A stretch of DNA of 63,109 nucleotides, taken from Pyrinomonadaceae bacterium. Lineage in GTDB: Bacteria > Acidobacteriota > Blastocatellia > Pyrinomonadales > Pyrinomonadaceae. The position numbers were made by a program, and so were the translations under genes. Numbering within the stretch: position 1 is the first letter of the stretch; each line of letters opens with the position of its first letter. The stretch spans positions 1 through 63,109 of the forward strand of contig JABARP010000008.1 in assembly GCA_019186825.1 (NCBI GenBank), read 5' to 3'. The notes under the pieces are model-generated. The model was not told the DNA's origin, did not search any database, and was given only the letters and a program-made list of their open reading frames with translations. Positions 50,611-58,654 of this stretch are shown here, in pieces.

Positions 50611-51417
50611 TCACTTCATGCGACTCTTGAGATAGTTAACGAACGCCGTACAGGAGAGCAGGAAGAATCGCGCGTCGTCGGCTCCTAGGCTAGGGAGATC
50701 AAGCATTGCATGTCGGATGCCGTCTTCGTCACTAGTGTACCCATAAAGCCTAATGAAGCCTTCACGTAAGGCCGGGTGTAGCTGGTCGCGTTTGTCGAGC
50801 AGCTTTAGCGCATCTGGGAGCATTGCCTTGTCGTCGCCGGTCACTAGCTTCGCCATACCTTCGACGGCGGAAATCGACTCCTTGATAGAGTTGCGATAGT
50901 CTGGCGCATCTCGGCTGGAGAAGAGCTCTAGTGCACGATGGAGATGCTCAGTGACGCCGGCAAACTGCGAGTCGGCCAATGCCTCCTCTAGCATCGCGAC
51001 CTCTTGCTCCGAGGTGATATCAGTTACGACGCCGGCGACTAAGCGGTACCCAGCTACTTCCTGTTCGAGGACAAAGTTGAGGTACTCCGCAAGATTCGGA
51101 TGATTCTCTTTTTCGTTTTGAACCACGAACTCGAGGAAATCGTATACCTCGTTCCAGGGGCTCTTGAAGAAGTGGTTGCGGATGTGGCTTAGGATTTCGC
51201 TTACGTATCTGGGCCTCGTATCGATGGGCTTTTTGAAGTAGTGGAACCACAGGTCGCGGCTAAAGGCCTCGACGCGGCTCAGCAGGAATCCTTCTTTCGA
51301 CCAGATAACCAAATCCAGTACATTCCACAATCCATTTCGCAGGTCGTCGTTCATGTCTGATATCTGAATGACCTGGTTGACGGGCTTGAGTCCCTTTCGT
51401 TGGCTAAAAGATTGCAT
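50611..51417 (-). CDS. AbiJ-like abortive infection protein (integron cassette cargo)
   Basis: 268 residues. The N-terminal ~110 residues (FSQRKGLKPVNQVIQISDMN, then DDLRNGLWNVLDLVIW) match the AbiJ N-terminal domain type 4 found in phage-defence proteins. The C-terminal half (NSIKESISAVEGMAKLVTGD, HPALREGFIRLYGYTSDEDG) resembles the HEPN-like helical domain often attached to it. Its ATG lies 12 bases after a degenerate attC core and its stop abuts a well-formed attC, so it is a single gene cassette. Composition looks more AT-rich than its neighbours. Expected role: growth arrest on phage infection. Confidence 0.75.
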   Translation of the reverse strand: MQSFSQRKGLKPVNQVIQISDMNDDLRNGLWNVLDLVIWSKEGFLLSRVEAFSRDLWFHYFKKPIDTRPRYVSEILSHIRNHFFKSPWNEVYDFLEFVVQNEKENHPNLAEYLNFVLEQEVAGYRLVAGVVTDITSEQEVAMLEEALADSQFAGVTEHLHRALELFSSRDAPDYRNSIKESISAVEGMAKLVTGDDKAMLPDALKLLDKRDQLHPALREGFIRLYGYTSDEDGIRHAMLDLPSLGADDARFFLLSCTAFVNYLKSRMK

Positions 51418-51429
51418 AGTGGTCGTGGC

Positions 51430-51477
51430 GGCTAACGCGCCGCTTGCGGCGCGTCCCCTGCAAGCGATGGTTAGAGC
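51430..51477 (-). other. Degenerate attC site
   Basis: Read on the minus strand: GCTCTAAC (overlapping the stop of the nuclease-like gene), CATCGCTTGCAGGGGA, then a strong hairpin ACGCGCC-GCAAGC-GGCGCGT running straight into a GTTAGCC core. The L' arm expected to pair with GCAGGGGA is missing, as if deleted. Recombination ability is doubtful. Confidence 0.5.
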
Positions 51478-51827
51478 CCGTTCTGTTCAACGTACGCATA
51501 CAGAGCATTGATGTCACCAGGCCCTTCCGAGCTGCGAGACTTGAAATAGCGAACGATCGGCTCTTGAAGTCGCTGGCCATTGCTCTTGACCTCGCAAATC
51601 GAAAGGTCGGTGTATTTTTCAGAAAGATCGAGCGCTGAATCGGGGCCGATCTGTCGCTCAGGCTCACAGGAATAGGGCAAGCGAAGAGCAAGCGCATCGA
51701 GTTCTGCGCGATTCTGGCCATGGCAGTGGTGAGTGGACGATGAAGCCGTGACGAAGAAACCATTGAGTCGCAGGTAGAGCGACACTAACTGCTCTTGAAG
51801 CTGTGATTTCGATCGCGCGGCGGTCAT
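51471..51827 (-). CDS. Small PD-(D/E)XK nuclease-like protein (cassette cargo)
   Basis: About 118 residues. SQLQEQLVSLYLRLNGFFVT, then RAELDALALRLPYS and LSICEVKSNG give the Glu-x(n)-Asp-x(n)-Glu-x-Lys pattern of a restriction-endonuclease-like core, with all catalytic positions plausible. The ATG at 51827 lies nine bases after a GTTAGAG core-like sequence (a GTG two codons upstream is possible), and the stop overlaps the next attC. Very short for an active nuclease, so it may need a partner or be a DNA-binding relative. Confidence 0.6.
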   Translation of the reverse strand: MTAARSKSQLQEQLVSLYLRLNGFFVTASSSTHHCHGQNRAELDALALRLPYSCEPERQIGPDSALDLSEKYTDLSICEVKSNGQRLQEPIVRYFKSRSSEGPGDINALYAYVEQNGL

Positions 51828-51831
51828 GGAC

Positions 51832-51843
51832 ACGGGCTCTAAC
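51832..51843. repeat. Cassette boundary: inverted copy of the 51470-51481 sequence
   Basis: ACGGGCTCTAAC here is the exact reverse complement of GTTAGAGCCCGT at 51470-51481, so the nuclease-like gene is flanked by a 12-bp inverted pair containing attC-core-like sequence. No attI or integrase is seen upstream. The remaining 51844-52046 holds a small hairpin (CGACAATCATTGTCG, near 51899) that may end the kinase transcript. Confidence 0.5.
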
Positions 51844-52046
51844 TCCTTATTAACACTGACTCAGCTTGATAATATGGCATAAACCATTTTGTTATCAACG
51901 ACAATCATTGTCGCGATCGTCAAAGCTCCTCGATCAGCTTCTTAGCCGAATGGGCGTTCGTCCGTGTCCTGCGGCCAAGAAGCCGAGAGGCCGAATTGAG
52001 AACGGCGTAGTGTGCCCAAAGTCTTCGGCCCGACGCCGCCGGGCCG

Positions 52047-53543
52047 TCAAACTTCATCCGCCTTTGGCAGGCGAACCGAGAATGTTGTTCCCTTCTCCAC
52101 GTTCGATTCGACCTCGATCGTGGCGTTGTGGATGTCCAATATCTTTTTCACGATCGCGAGGCCGAGGCCCGTGCCTGTTTCTTTTGTCGAAAAATACGGC
52201 TCGAAGATCGATTCGAGATTTTCCTGCGGGATTCCGCGGCCGGTGTCCGCGATCTCGAAATTGACGAATTTCGCGCCTTCAGATGGCGAGATACGGACGT
52301 TGAGTTTGCCGCCCGTACCTTCCATCGCCTGAACGGCGTTGATGAAAAGGTTGTTAAAGACCGAGCGTAAGAATACGGGGTCGCCCATGATCTGCGGCAC
52401 GTTCTCTTGTTCGGAAACCGAAACGACGATGCCTTTCTCCTCGGCTTGTGCCTCGATGATCCGTATCGAATCCTCGACGACGGTTCGTGCGTCGATCGGC
52501 CGAAGGTCCGCGGTCGCCGGCCGTGAATAGTTCAAAAAGTCCGTGATCTGGCGATTGATCCTTGCAACTTCTTCTTTCAGCTGGAGCGTAAGTTTGTCGA
52601 ACTTGGCTTTCTTCTCGTCGTCGGTCGGCGCGTACTTGCTCCTAAGGTGATCTAGCGTGAGGTTGATGTAATTCAAAGGATTGCGGATCTCGTGCGCGAT
52701 CGCCGAACCCAATCTTCCGACGACGGCTGATTTTTCCGCCTGCTGGAGCTTTGCTTCGAGTTCGGTCTTCTTTTCAAGTTCGGCGGTCATCTCGTTAAAG
52801 TTCGAGGCAAGGCGCCCAAGCTCATCCGTGCGTGTTTCGCTTACGCGCACATCGAGGTTGCCGGCCGCGATCTCTCTCGCTGCATTCGAGAGGTCCGCGA
52901 TCGGCCTCGTAAACCGAAATACGAGCAGGATCGTGATGAGAGACGAGATAAGCAGGATCGCGAGCGTATAGAGCAAGGGCTGCGCGGCCCGCTCGGCTGC
53001 CGCCGTCTTATCGTTATAGAGCAGCACCATCACGTACCAACGGCCTTTGCTCGTTTCGATCGGGATCGCGTGTGCCTCGCCGTCATGCTCTTCGCTTTCG
53101 GAAGCAGGCCGATTGGGGAATTTTACGATGTCCGAACCCAGGCGTGTGCCTTCGAGAAGCGGCGGCAAGTCCTTAAGATCGCTTAATTTTTTGTAGATTA
53201 TCTCGCCGTCCGTCCCGGTGGTCGGGAGGTTATCGGCCGAGAGCGAATCGAATACGCGCCATTCGTTATCGACAACGATGATGTCCTGAATACGGCGCTT
53301 TGATTCCTCATCGAGCAGCGTCTGGCCCGGGATCTCGATCAGGTCGCGAATGCGATCAGGGCTCGTCACGCTGCTGATGCCGACGGCAAAGCCCGCAACT
53401 ATCGCCCTTTCCTGCTTTTCACGAAGTGCATAGTTCTCCTGCTGCGTCCTTAGATTCAGGAAATATTGGACGCCGAGCGTCGCGATCAGAAGCAGCGCGA
53501 GAATAACGACAAGGCGTCCGCGAAATGTGCTTAGAAAGGGCAT
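52047..53543 (-). CDS. Membrane sensor histidine kinase
   Basis: 498 residues: helix 1 (LVVILALLLIATLGVQYFL), a periplasmic sensor domain ~30-185, helix 2 (LLYTLAILLISSLITILLVF), HAMP ~205-260, HisKA with phospho-His in AHEIRNPLNYINLTLDHL, and HATPase with FNNLFINAVQAME, DTGRGIP and GTGLGLAIVKK. It should phosphorylate an NtrC-type regulator. The regulator gene at 50.2-48.9 kb is the natural partner, now 1.8 kb away because of the cassette insertion. Confidence 0.94.
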   Translation of the reverse strand: MPFLSTFRGRLVVILALLLIATLGVQYFLNLRTQQENYALREKQERAIVAGFAVGISSVTSPDRIRDLIEIPGQTLLDEESKRRIQDIIVVDNEWRVFDSLSADNLPTTGTDGEIIYKKLSDLKDLPPLLEGTRLGSDIVKFPNRPASESEEHDGEAHAIPIETSKGRWYVMVLLYNDKTAAAERAAQPLLYTLAILLISSLITILLVFRFTRPIADLSNAAREIAAGNLDVRVSETRTDELGRLASNFNEMTAELEKKTELEAKLQQAEKSAVVGRLGSAIAHEIRNPLNYINLTLDHLRSKYAPTDDEKKAKFDKLTLQLKEEVARINRQITDFLNYSRPATADLRPIDARTVVEDSIRIIEAQAEEKGIVVSVSEQENVPQIMGDPVFLRSVFNNLFINAVQAMEGTGGKLNVRISPSEGAKFVNFEIADTGRGIPQENLESIFEPYFSTKETGTGLGLAIVKKILDIHNATIEVESNVEKGTTFSVRLPKADEV

Positions 53544-53729
53544 ATCGAAGCAAGACCGATAGGAACTCTTATAGCTGTCATTAAAAGTCCTTGCAAAGGA
53601 GAGACTTCGAATGTTAAGCTATTGCTTAGTTTGTACGCAAACTCGGGCCGCCTTAAGACGCGTTGGCCGGCTCTTCCGAAAACACAAAACATTTCACTTT
53701 TGCTTCCCGTATTCAAGGCATTGAGGTTT

Positions 53730-55379
53730 ATGTCCCTACGAAAAGTCGCTCTTCGGTCGCTTGTTAGTTGTCTTGCGGCCCTGGTTTTGTTGTCCGGTGC
53801 GGTGATGGCTCAGAAGAAGCCTAAGGCTTCTGCTAAGTCTAAAGCGAGCAGTGCGAAAGAGACGAAGAAGTCTTCGTCGAAGTCTTCACGCTCGGCGAAA
53901 AAGGATTCTAAGTCCTCGTCGAAACAGAAGACCGTCGCAAAATCAAAAAAGGACGACAAAAAGAGCAAGAGCAAGAAGGACAAAGCCTCGGCCCGACGTG
54001 ATCGCGACGACGACAGGGCATCATCCAAAAAACTTTCAAAGGCTGACCGCAAGCGCGAAGCCGCAGAGCGTCGCCGCCGCGAGGCCGAGCGACGTGCTGC
54101 CGAGCTTGCAGAACGCCGCCGCCGCGAAGCCGCCGCTCGCGAGGCCCGCGAGAGGAAGTTGGCATTTGAACGGGGACTTCGTACCGAGACCGTTGCGAAT
54201 ATTGCCGCAGACAATACCGAAGGCGAGGATCTGAACATTCGCCGTATCGCCGTCAACGCTCTTGGCGGACACGCCGGTTCGGTCGTCGTCATGGAGGCTC
54301 AGACCGGCAAGGTGCTCACCGTCGTTAATCAGGACTGGGCAGTTCGTTCGAGCATTAAGCCGTGTTCGACGATCAAGCTAGTTACCGGTGTCGCCGGCGT
54401 CAACGAAGGCATAATCGACAAAGCCGACGGTTCGATCGAAAACGTTCCGACGAATCGCAAACTCGATGATGCGATCGCGTATTCTGATAATGGATATTTT
54501 CAGCGTGTCGGCAGGATCCTCGGCAATGAGAAGATGATCGAGTACGCACGCGATCTTGGGCTCGGACAGCCGACAGGCATCAATCTTGAGGGCGAGACGG
54601 CCGGCCGCCTCGCGATCGGCAACAATAACGCACGCATTTATTCGCACGGCGATGATTTCGAGGTCAGCACGATCCAGCTCGCCGTGATGGCTGCCGCGAT
54701 CACGAACGGCGGACATCGCGTCCTGCCGCGTATTCCTCGCAATTCGATGGAAAAGGCCCGCTTCCAGACGTTCTATAAGGCAGATGTTGACCTGCCTCAG
54801 TCGAATGTTCGACGCCTCATTCCCGGAATGATGGGTGCCGCCGAATACGGCACTGCCCGCCGCGGAATGGATCAGGACCTTGGCGTCGCGGGAAAGACGG
54901 GTTCGTGCATCGATAAAGGCTCGTGGGTCGGGCTTTTCGCCTCGGTCGCTCCGATCGAAAAGCCGAAATATGCGATCGCCGTCATCACACGCGGCCAGAG
55001 CGAACGCGGACGCTACGCCGCAGGCATTGCCGCTCAGATCTATCACGCACTCGCAGGTACCATCACCCGGACCGACCGTAATCTTGCCCAGACGGAATTT
55101 CACATAATGCCGAAGAATGTCGCCGTCGCGAAGAAGGCCGCGGCTGACGATGACGAGGAATCCGACGATAGCGAAACCATGACGGACGGCACCGATAACC
55201 TACGCGTCCAGCCGGATGGCCGGAACGTGATCATTGTCGGCAGTGCGGAACGCGAAACGGCAAAGCCCGAAAAGTTCGTTCGACGCACAGGCGATTCGAA
55301 GCCGCTTTTCGCACCGGTTATCATTACGCCCGAAGAGGCCGCGAAGAAGAAACGCGAACGGATGGCTGATCAGGACTAG
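53730..55379 (+). CDS. Exported penicillin-binding transpeptidase with basic N-terminal region
   Basis: 549 residues from ATG 53730 (signal peptide MSLRKVALRSLVSCLAALVL); 36 more upstream codons are open but unlikely. Residues ~28-110 are a Lys/Ser/Asp-rich low-complexity stretch. Residues ~110-150 form an Ala/Glu/Arg coiled coil (AERRRREAERRAAELAERRR). From ~185 a class B PBP-like transpeptidase follows, with SxxK as CSTIK, SxN as YSDNGYF and KTG as AGKTGSC. All three motifs are present, so D,D-transpeptidase or carboxypeptidase activity on peptidoglycan is likely. Divergent from the histidine kinase. Confidence 0.8.
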   Translation: MSLRKVALRSLVSCLAALVLLSGAVMAQKKPKASAKSKASSAKETKKSSSKSSRSAKKDSKSSSKQKTVAKSKKDDKKSKSKKDKASARRDRDDDRASSKKLSKADRKREAAERRRREAERRAAELAERRRREAAAREARERKLAFERGLRTETVANIAADNTEGEDLNIRRIAVNALGGHAGSVVVMEAQTGKVLTVVNQDWAVRSSIKPCSTIKLVTGVAGVNEGIIDKADGSIENVPTNRKLDDAIAYSDNGYFQRVGRILGNEKMIEYARDLGLGQPTGINLEGETAGRLAIGNNNARIYSHGDDFEVSTIQLAVMAAAITNGGHRVLPRIPRNSMEKARFQTFYKADVDLPQSNVRRLIPGMMGAAEYGTARRGMDQDLGVAGKTGSCIDKGSWVGLFASVAPIEKPKYAIAVITRGQSERGRYAAGIAAQIYHALAGTITRTDRNLAQTEFHIMPKNVAVAKKAAADDDEESDDSETMTDGTDNLRVQPDGRNVIIVGSAERETAKPEKFVRRTGDSKPLFAPVIITPEEAAKKKRERMADQD

Positions 55380-55722
55380 GCAAGTTCCGCCCTCTTAGCA
55401 GTTTCGCACCGCCATTTTAGAAGAGATCCGAACCGGTTTTGCCCGAATTATTCGGGTGCCGCAGACCTGTCTTACAGGCTCAAAAGACTGCTTTTGGCTT
55501 GACAGGCAGGCTGATGGTGCGTGATTATTTAATCTTCATTTTACCGCTGGTAAAGGGATCGACCGTATTGCGATAGCATTTGTGTTTTTTACAAAGTATT
55601 GCAACTCGCGGTGTCACAAAAACATCTGATTTCACGCTAAACCAGTGTCCGACGGCGGACGTTGGAAAATGCAAGTAACGCTACACGCTCGCCGGGCGGC
55701 AACGCGGCGGAGGATTTAAGGA
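55380..55722. other. 343-bp intergenic region with possible promoter
   Basis: Contains small hairpins (CCCGAAT-T-ATTCGGG near 55442, CAAAAG-ACTG-CTTTTG near 55482) and a TTGACA (55499-55504) with a poor TGATTA at 17 bp. No gene or known riboswitch signature is seen. GGAGG and AAGGA lie just before the next start. Confidence 0.35.
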
Positions 55723-56961
55723 ATGAAGACGATTTTTCGATACAGTGTCATGAGCGCAGCTCTCGCTGTCTTTCTTACAACGGCAGGAATGTCCGTGTTT
55801 GCACAGGACCCTTGTGCGGACACTGCAACTCGCGACGCTCTCGATAAGACGATCCGCGAGAATTCGGTCATTAAGACCAAGGAAGCCCGCAAGAAGACGG
55901 CCGATGCAGGAAAGGAGTTTCTTGAGAAGTTCGGCAACTGCAAGGACGAGGCCGGCAATCTGATCGGTGCCGATTTCGTTGAGTGGCTCAAGGCAAAGAT
56001 CCCTGTATATGAAAAGATCTACAAGCAGATGGAGCGGGATGAAAAGGCCGCCGCATTGGAGAAGCAGTTCTTTGCCGGCATCTCGTCGAAGAGTTGGGAC
56101 CAGGTCTATTCGAGCGGCAAAGAGCTGATGGCGATGGACCCTGAGAAGTATCGCCCGGCGGAGATCGTGCTCGGTTCGATCGGTTACGACGAAACGGCGA
56201 AGAGCCCTCGCGTTACTACCTGGAACGATGAGACGCTGAAATACGCGAAACAGTCGATCGCTGACCTCGAAGCCGGAAAGAAATTTGAACCCCTTGGCTT
56301 TTTGCCGTACAGCTACAAAGATAAGGACGAGGCTCTCGGCTGGCTGAACTACACGATCGGCTACATCCTCTCGTTCGACAAGAATGACAAGAAGCAGGGC
56401 GTTGGATACCTCTACAAAGCGAGCCAGGCAAAATCAACGACCGCCACGATCCCTGACGTTTATCGTTCGATCGGTTCCTACTACATCGACGAGATGAACA
56501 AGCGGATCGAGGAGCTTCAGGCCCTTGTGAAGGCACAGAATCCGGCCGATCCGGATGACGTCAAGGCAACGAAGGTCGCCGAGATCAAGGCAAAGCAAGG
56601 AATCGTCAACGGAACAGCCGAGCGCGCACTCAACGCGTTTGCACATGCTGTCTTTCTCGCCAACAAGGATCCGAAGAACGCCGCTTATGCAAAGGCCATT
56701 ACGGAGACCGCAAAGCAGATCTATGGCATCCGCTTCGGCAAGCCGGATGGGTTTGACGCCTATCTCGCAACTGCCAATGCAGCTGCCCTTCCGAATCCTT
56801 CGACCGCGATCGAACCGGTGAACGATCCTGACACGAGTGCAGAGACTCCGGCCGCGACGCCGGCTTCTTCAAAACCGGCAGCTTCGACCACGAACGCTAA
56901 GCCGGGAACTGCCGCTAAGGCAAGCTCAGAAACGGCAAAGTCGAAGGGCACTCGTCAGTAG
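55723..56961 (+). CDS. Secreted helical-repeat protein, unknown function
   Basis: 412 residues. Signal peptide (FRYSVMSAALAVFLTTAGMS), AAGGA just before the ATG. The mature protein is alpha-helical, Lys/Glu/Ala-rich, with TPR-like spacing (YEKIYKQMERDEKAAALEKQ, WLNYTIGYILSFDKNDKKQG) but degenerate repeats. The C-terminal ~55 residues are a Pro/Ala/Thr/Lys-rich tail. Probably periplasmic. Homologous-looking proteins are frequent in this kind of genome, without assigned role. Confidence 0.72.
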   Translation: MKTIFRYSVMSAALAVFLTTAGMSVFAQDPCADTATRDALDKTIRENSVIKTKEARKKTADAGKEFLEKFGNCKDEAGNLIGADFVEWLKAKIPVYEKIYKQMERDEKAAALEKQFFAGISSKSWDQVYSSGKELMAMDPEKYRPAEIVLGSIGYDETAKSPRVTTWNDETLKYAKQSIADLEAGKKFEPLGFLPYSYKDKDEALGWLNYTIGYILSFDKNDKKQGVGYLYKASQAKSTTATIPDVYRSIGSYYIDEMNKRIEELQALVKAQNPADPDDVKATKVAEIKAKQGIVNGTAERALNAFAHAVFLANKDPKNAAYAKAITETAKQIYGIRFGKPDGFDAYLATANAAALPNPSTAIEPVNDPDTSAETPAATPASSKPAASTTNAKPGTAAKASSETAKSKGTRQ

Positions 56962-57047
56962 GCATATCGGATCGATCCTCATACCTTTTAGCCGGACGTC
57001 TCGTATAACGAAGCGTCCGGCTTCCTTTTTTGCTAAACTTGTCCTCT

Positions 57048-57764
57048 ATGTCAGCGGATCTCAGCGACCTCGAAAGGGCGATCGGTCACAGTTTTCGCGA
57101 TATTAAGCTTCTTGAGCGTGCGGTAACACATCGCTCGTGGGTATTTGAGAATCTTGACGTAAGCGACGAAGCCGCGGCCCGAGAGTCGGAGAATGAGGTG
57201 CTCGAATTCCTTGGCGATTCCGTCGTGGCGCTTGCGGTCGCCGAGAATCTTTTGGCACTTCATCCGACGCTTGATGAGGGTGACCTGACGCTGATGAAGC
57301 ATCATCTCGTCTCGACCGCAACTCTAGCGAATGCGGGCGAGGCGATCGAGATCGGTAAATTCCTGCGGGTCGGCCGCGGCGAAGAGAAAACAGGCGGCAG
57401 AAAAAAGCATGCTCTGCTTGCGAACACGGTCGAGGCCGTCATCGGAGCGGTATTTCTCGACAGCGGATACATTGCGGCTCGTGGCGCCGTAAAACGCCTT
57501 ATTGGTAAAGAGATCAAGGCGGCGACGCCCGAACGTTCGCTGGATTATAAATCGCTGCTGCAGGAAAAACTGCAGGCCATCAAACTCAAGGCCCCGGCCT
57601 ACGAGCTTCGTCGGACGGACGGCCCGCCGCACGATCGCAGATTCTTTGTCGAAGCGGTTTGGGAAGGCGGCAGCTCGACCGGCGAAGGCCAGTCGATAAA
57701 GGCCGCTGAGATGAACGCCGCTTGTGCGGCGATCGAGATACTTGAGGCAGGAAAGGATAAGTAA
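57048..57764 (+). CDS. rnc: Ribonuclease III
   Basis: 238 residues. The ATG at 57048 is used; an in-frame TTG six codons upstream is possible. The catalytic segment NEVLEFLGDSVVALAVAENL carries the metal-binding Glu and Asp residues, and NTVEAVIGAVFLDSGYIAAR the second acidic cluster. The C-terminal dsRNA-binding domain is DYKSLLQEKLQAIKLKAPAY to the end. It processes rRNA and structured mRNAs. First gene of an rnc-lepB-psuG run. Confidence 0.94.
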   Translation: MSADLSDLERAIGHSFRDIKLLERAVTHRSWVFENLDVSDEAAARESENEVLEFLGDSVVALAVAENLLALHPTLDEGDLTLMKHHLVSTATLANAGEAIEIGKFLRVGRGEEKTGGRKKHALLANTVEAVIGAVFLDSGYIAARGAVKRLIGKEIKAATPERSLDYKSLLQEKLQAIKLKAPAYELRRTDGPPHDRRFFVEAVWEGGSSTGEGQSIKAAEMNAACAAIEILEAGKDK

Positions 57765-57787
57765 GGTACTGATCGAGTCACGTTTTT

Positions 57788-58645
57788 ATGAGTGAAGAGA
57801 AAGAACAGCCGGTTGTCAGCACGGTCGGAGAAGAAAAGAAAGAGAACGAGTTCAAAGGGCCGCCGAAATCCACGTTTCGTGAATATTTCGAGTCCCTTGT
57901 CATCACCTTGATCATGGCGTTGTTCGGTATGACGTTCATCGTCCAGGCCGTAACGGTTCCGACCGGTTCGATGCAGAACACGATCCTTGTCGGCGATTAC
58001 CTGCTCGTGAATAAGTTCATCTTCACGCCCGGCGGCCACGAGCTGCCGTTCCTGCCGCAGCGTGAGATCAAACGCGGCGACGTTATCGTCTTCAAATATC
58101 CCGGCAACCGTGTGCGCCCGGAAATGGATCGTAATCGTCCGGGCGGGCCGCTCGAGGCTTACAAGCTCAACTACGTAAAGCGCGTCATTGCGTTACCGGG
58201 CGAAACTGTCGAATTTCGCGATAATCACGTTTACATCAACGGCGAACTGCTTCCTGAACATCGCATTATCGGCGACGCGACGAGCCGCGAGGCCGCTCTC
58301 GATACGCACGAATTCGAAGAGCGAAAGCCCGAGGACAAATGGGATGTTTATTACAGCCAGGAGACGATGGATGAGGTGAATGCAGGCCACCATCTGCCGA
58401 CCTCGCAGTACGAATTCGCAACAAAGGGCAAGACGATGGTCGTTCCGCCGAATAACTTCTTCTGTCTCGGCGATAGCCGCGACGCGAGCGAAGACAGCCG
58501 CTTCTGGGGATTTGTCCCACGCGATCTGATCATCGGCCGCGCGATGTTCGTTTATTGGTCTTGCGACCGCGAAGCCTCGAACGGCAGTATGCTCGGCTGC
58601 ATCACGAACCCGCGTCTTAGCAGGATCGGCAAACTGATCCGATAA
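57788..58645 (+). CDS. lepB: Signal peptidase I
   Basis: 285 residues, one N-terminal helix (LVITLIMALFGMTFIVQAV). Catalytic Ser in PTGSMQNTILVGDYLLVNKF and Lys in YVKRVIALPGETVEFR; the GDSRDASEDSRFWGFV segment completes the family set. It cleaves Sec and Tat signal peptides at the inner membrane. Starts 23 bp after rnc, as in many bacteria. Confidence 0.94.
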   Translation: MSEEKEQPVVSTVGEEKKENEFKGPPKSTFREYFESLVITLIMALFGMTFIVQAVTVPTGSMQNTILVGDYLLVNKFIFTPGGHELPFLPQREIKRGDVIVFKYPGNRVRPEMDRNRPGGPLEAYKLNYVKRVIALPGETVEFRDNHVYINGELLPEHRIIGDATSREAALDTHEFEERKPEDKWDVYYSQETMDEVNAGHHLPTSQYEFATKGKTMVVPPNNFFCLGDSRDASEDSRFWGFVPRDLIIGRAMFVYWSCDREASNGSMLGCITNPRLSRIGKLIR

Positions 58646-58654
58646 GTATTTTCG

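Noticed and set aside
54378..55103. Long minus-strand open frame opposite the transpeptidase gene
   Set aside because: The opposite strand encodes an unmistakable PBP domain, so this frame is a codon-bias shadow.
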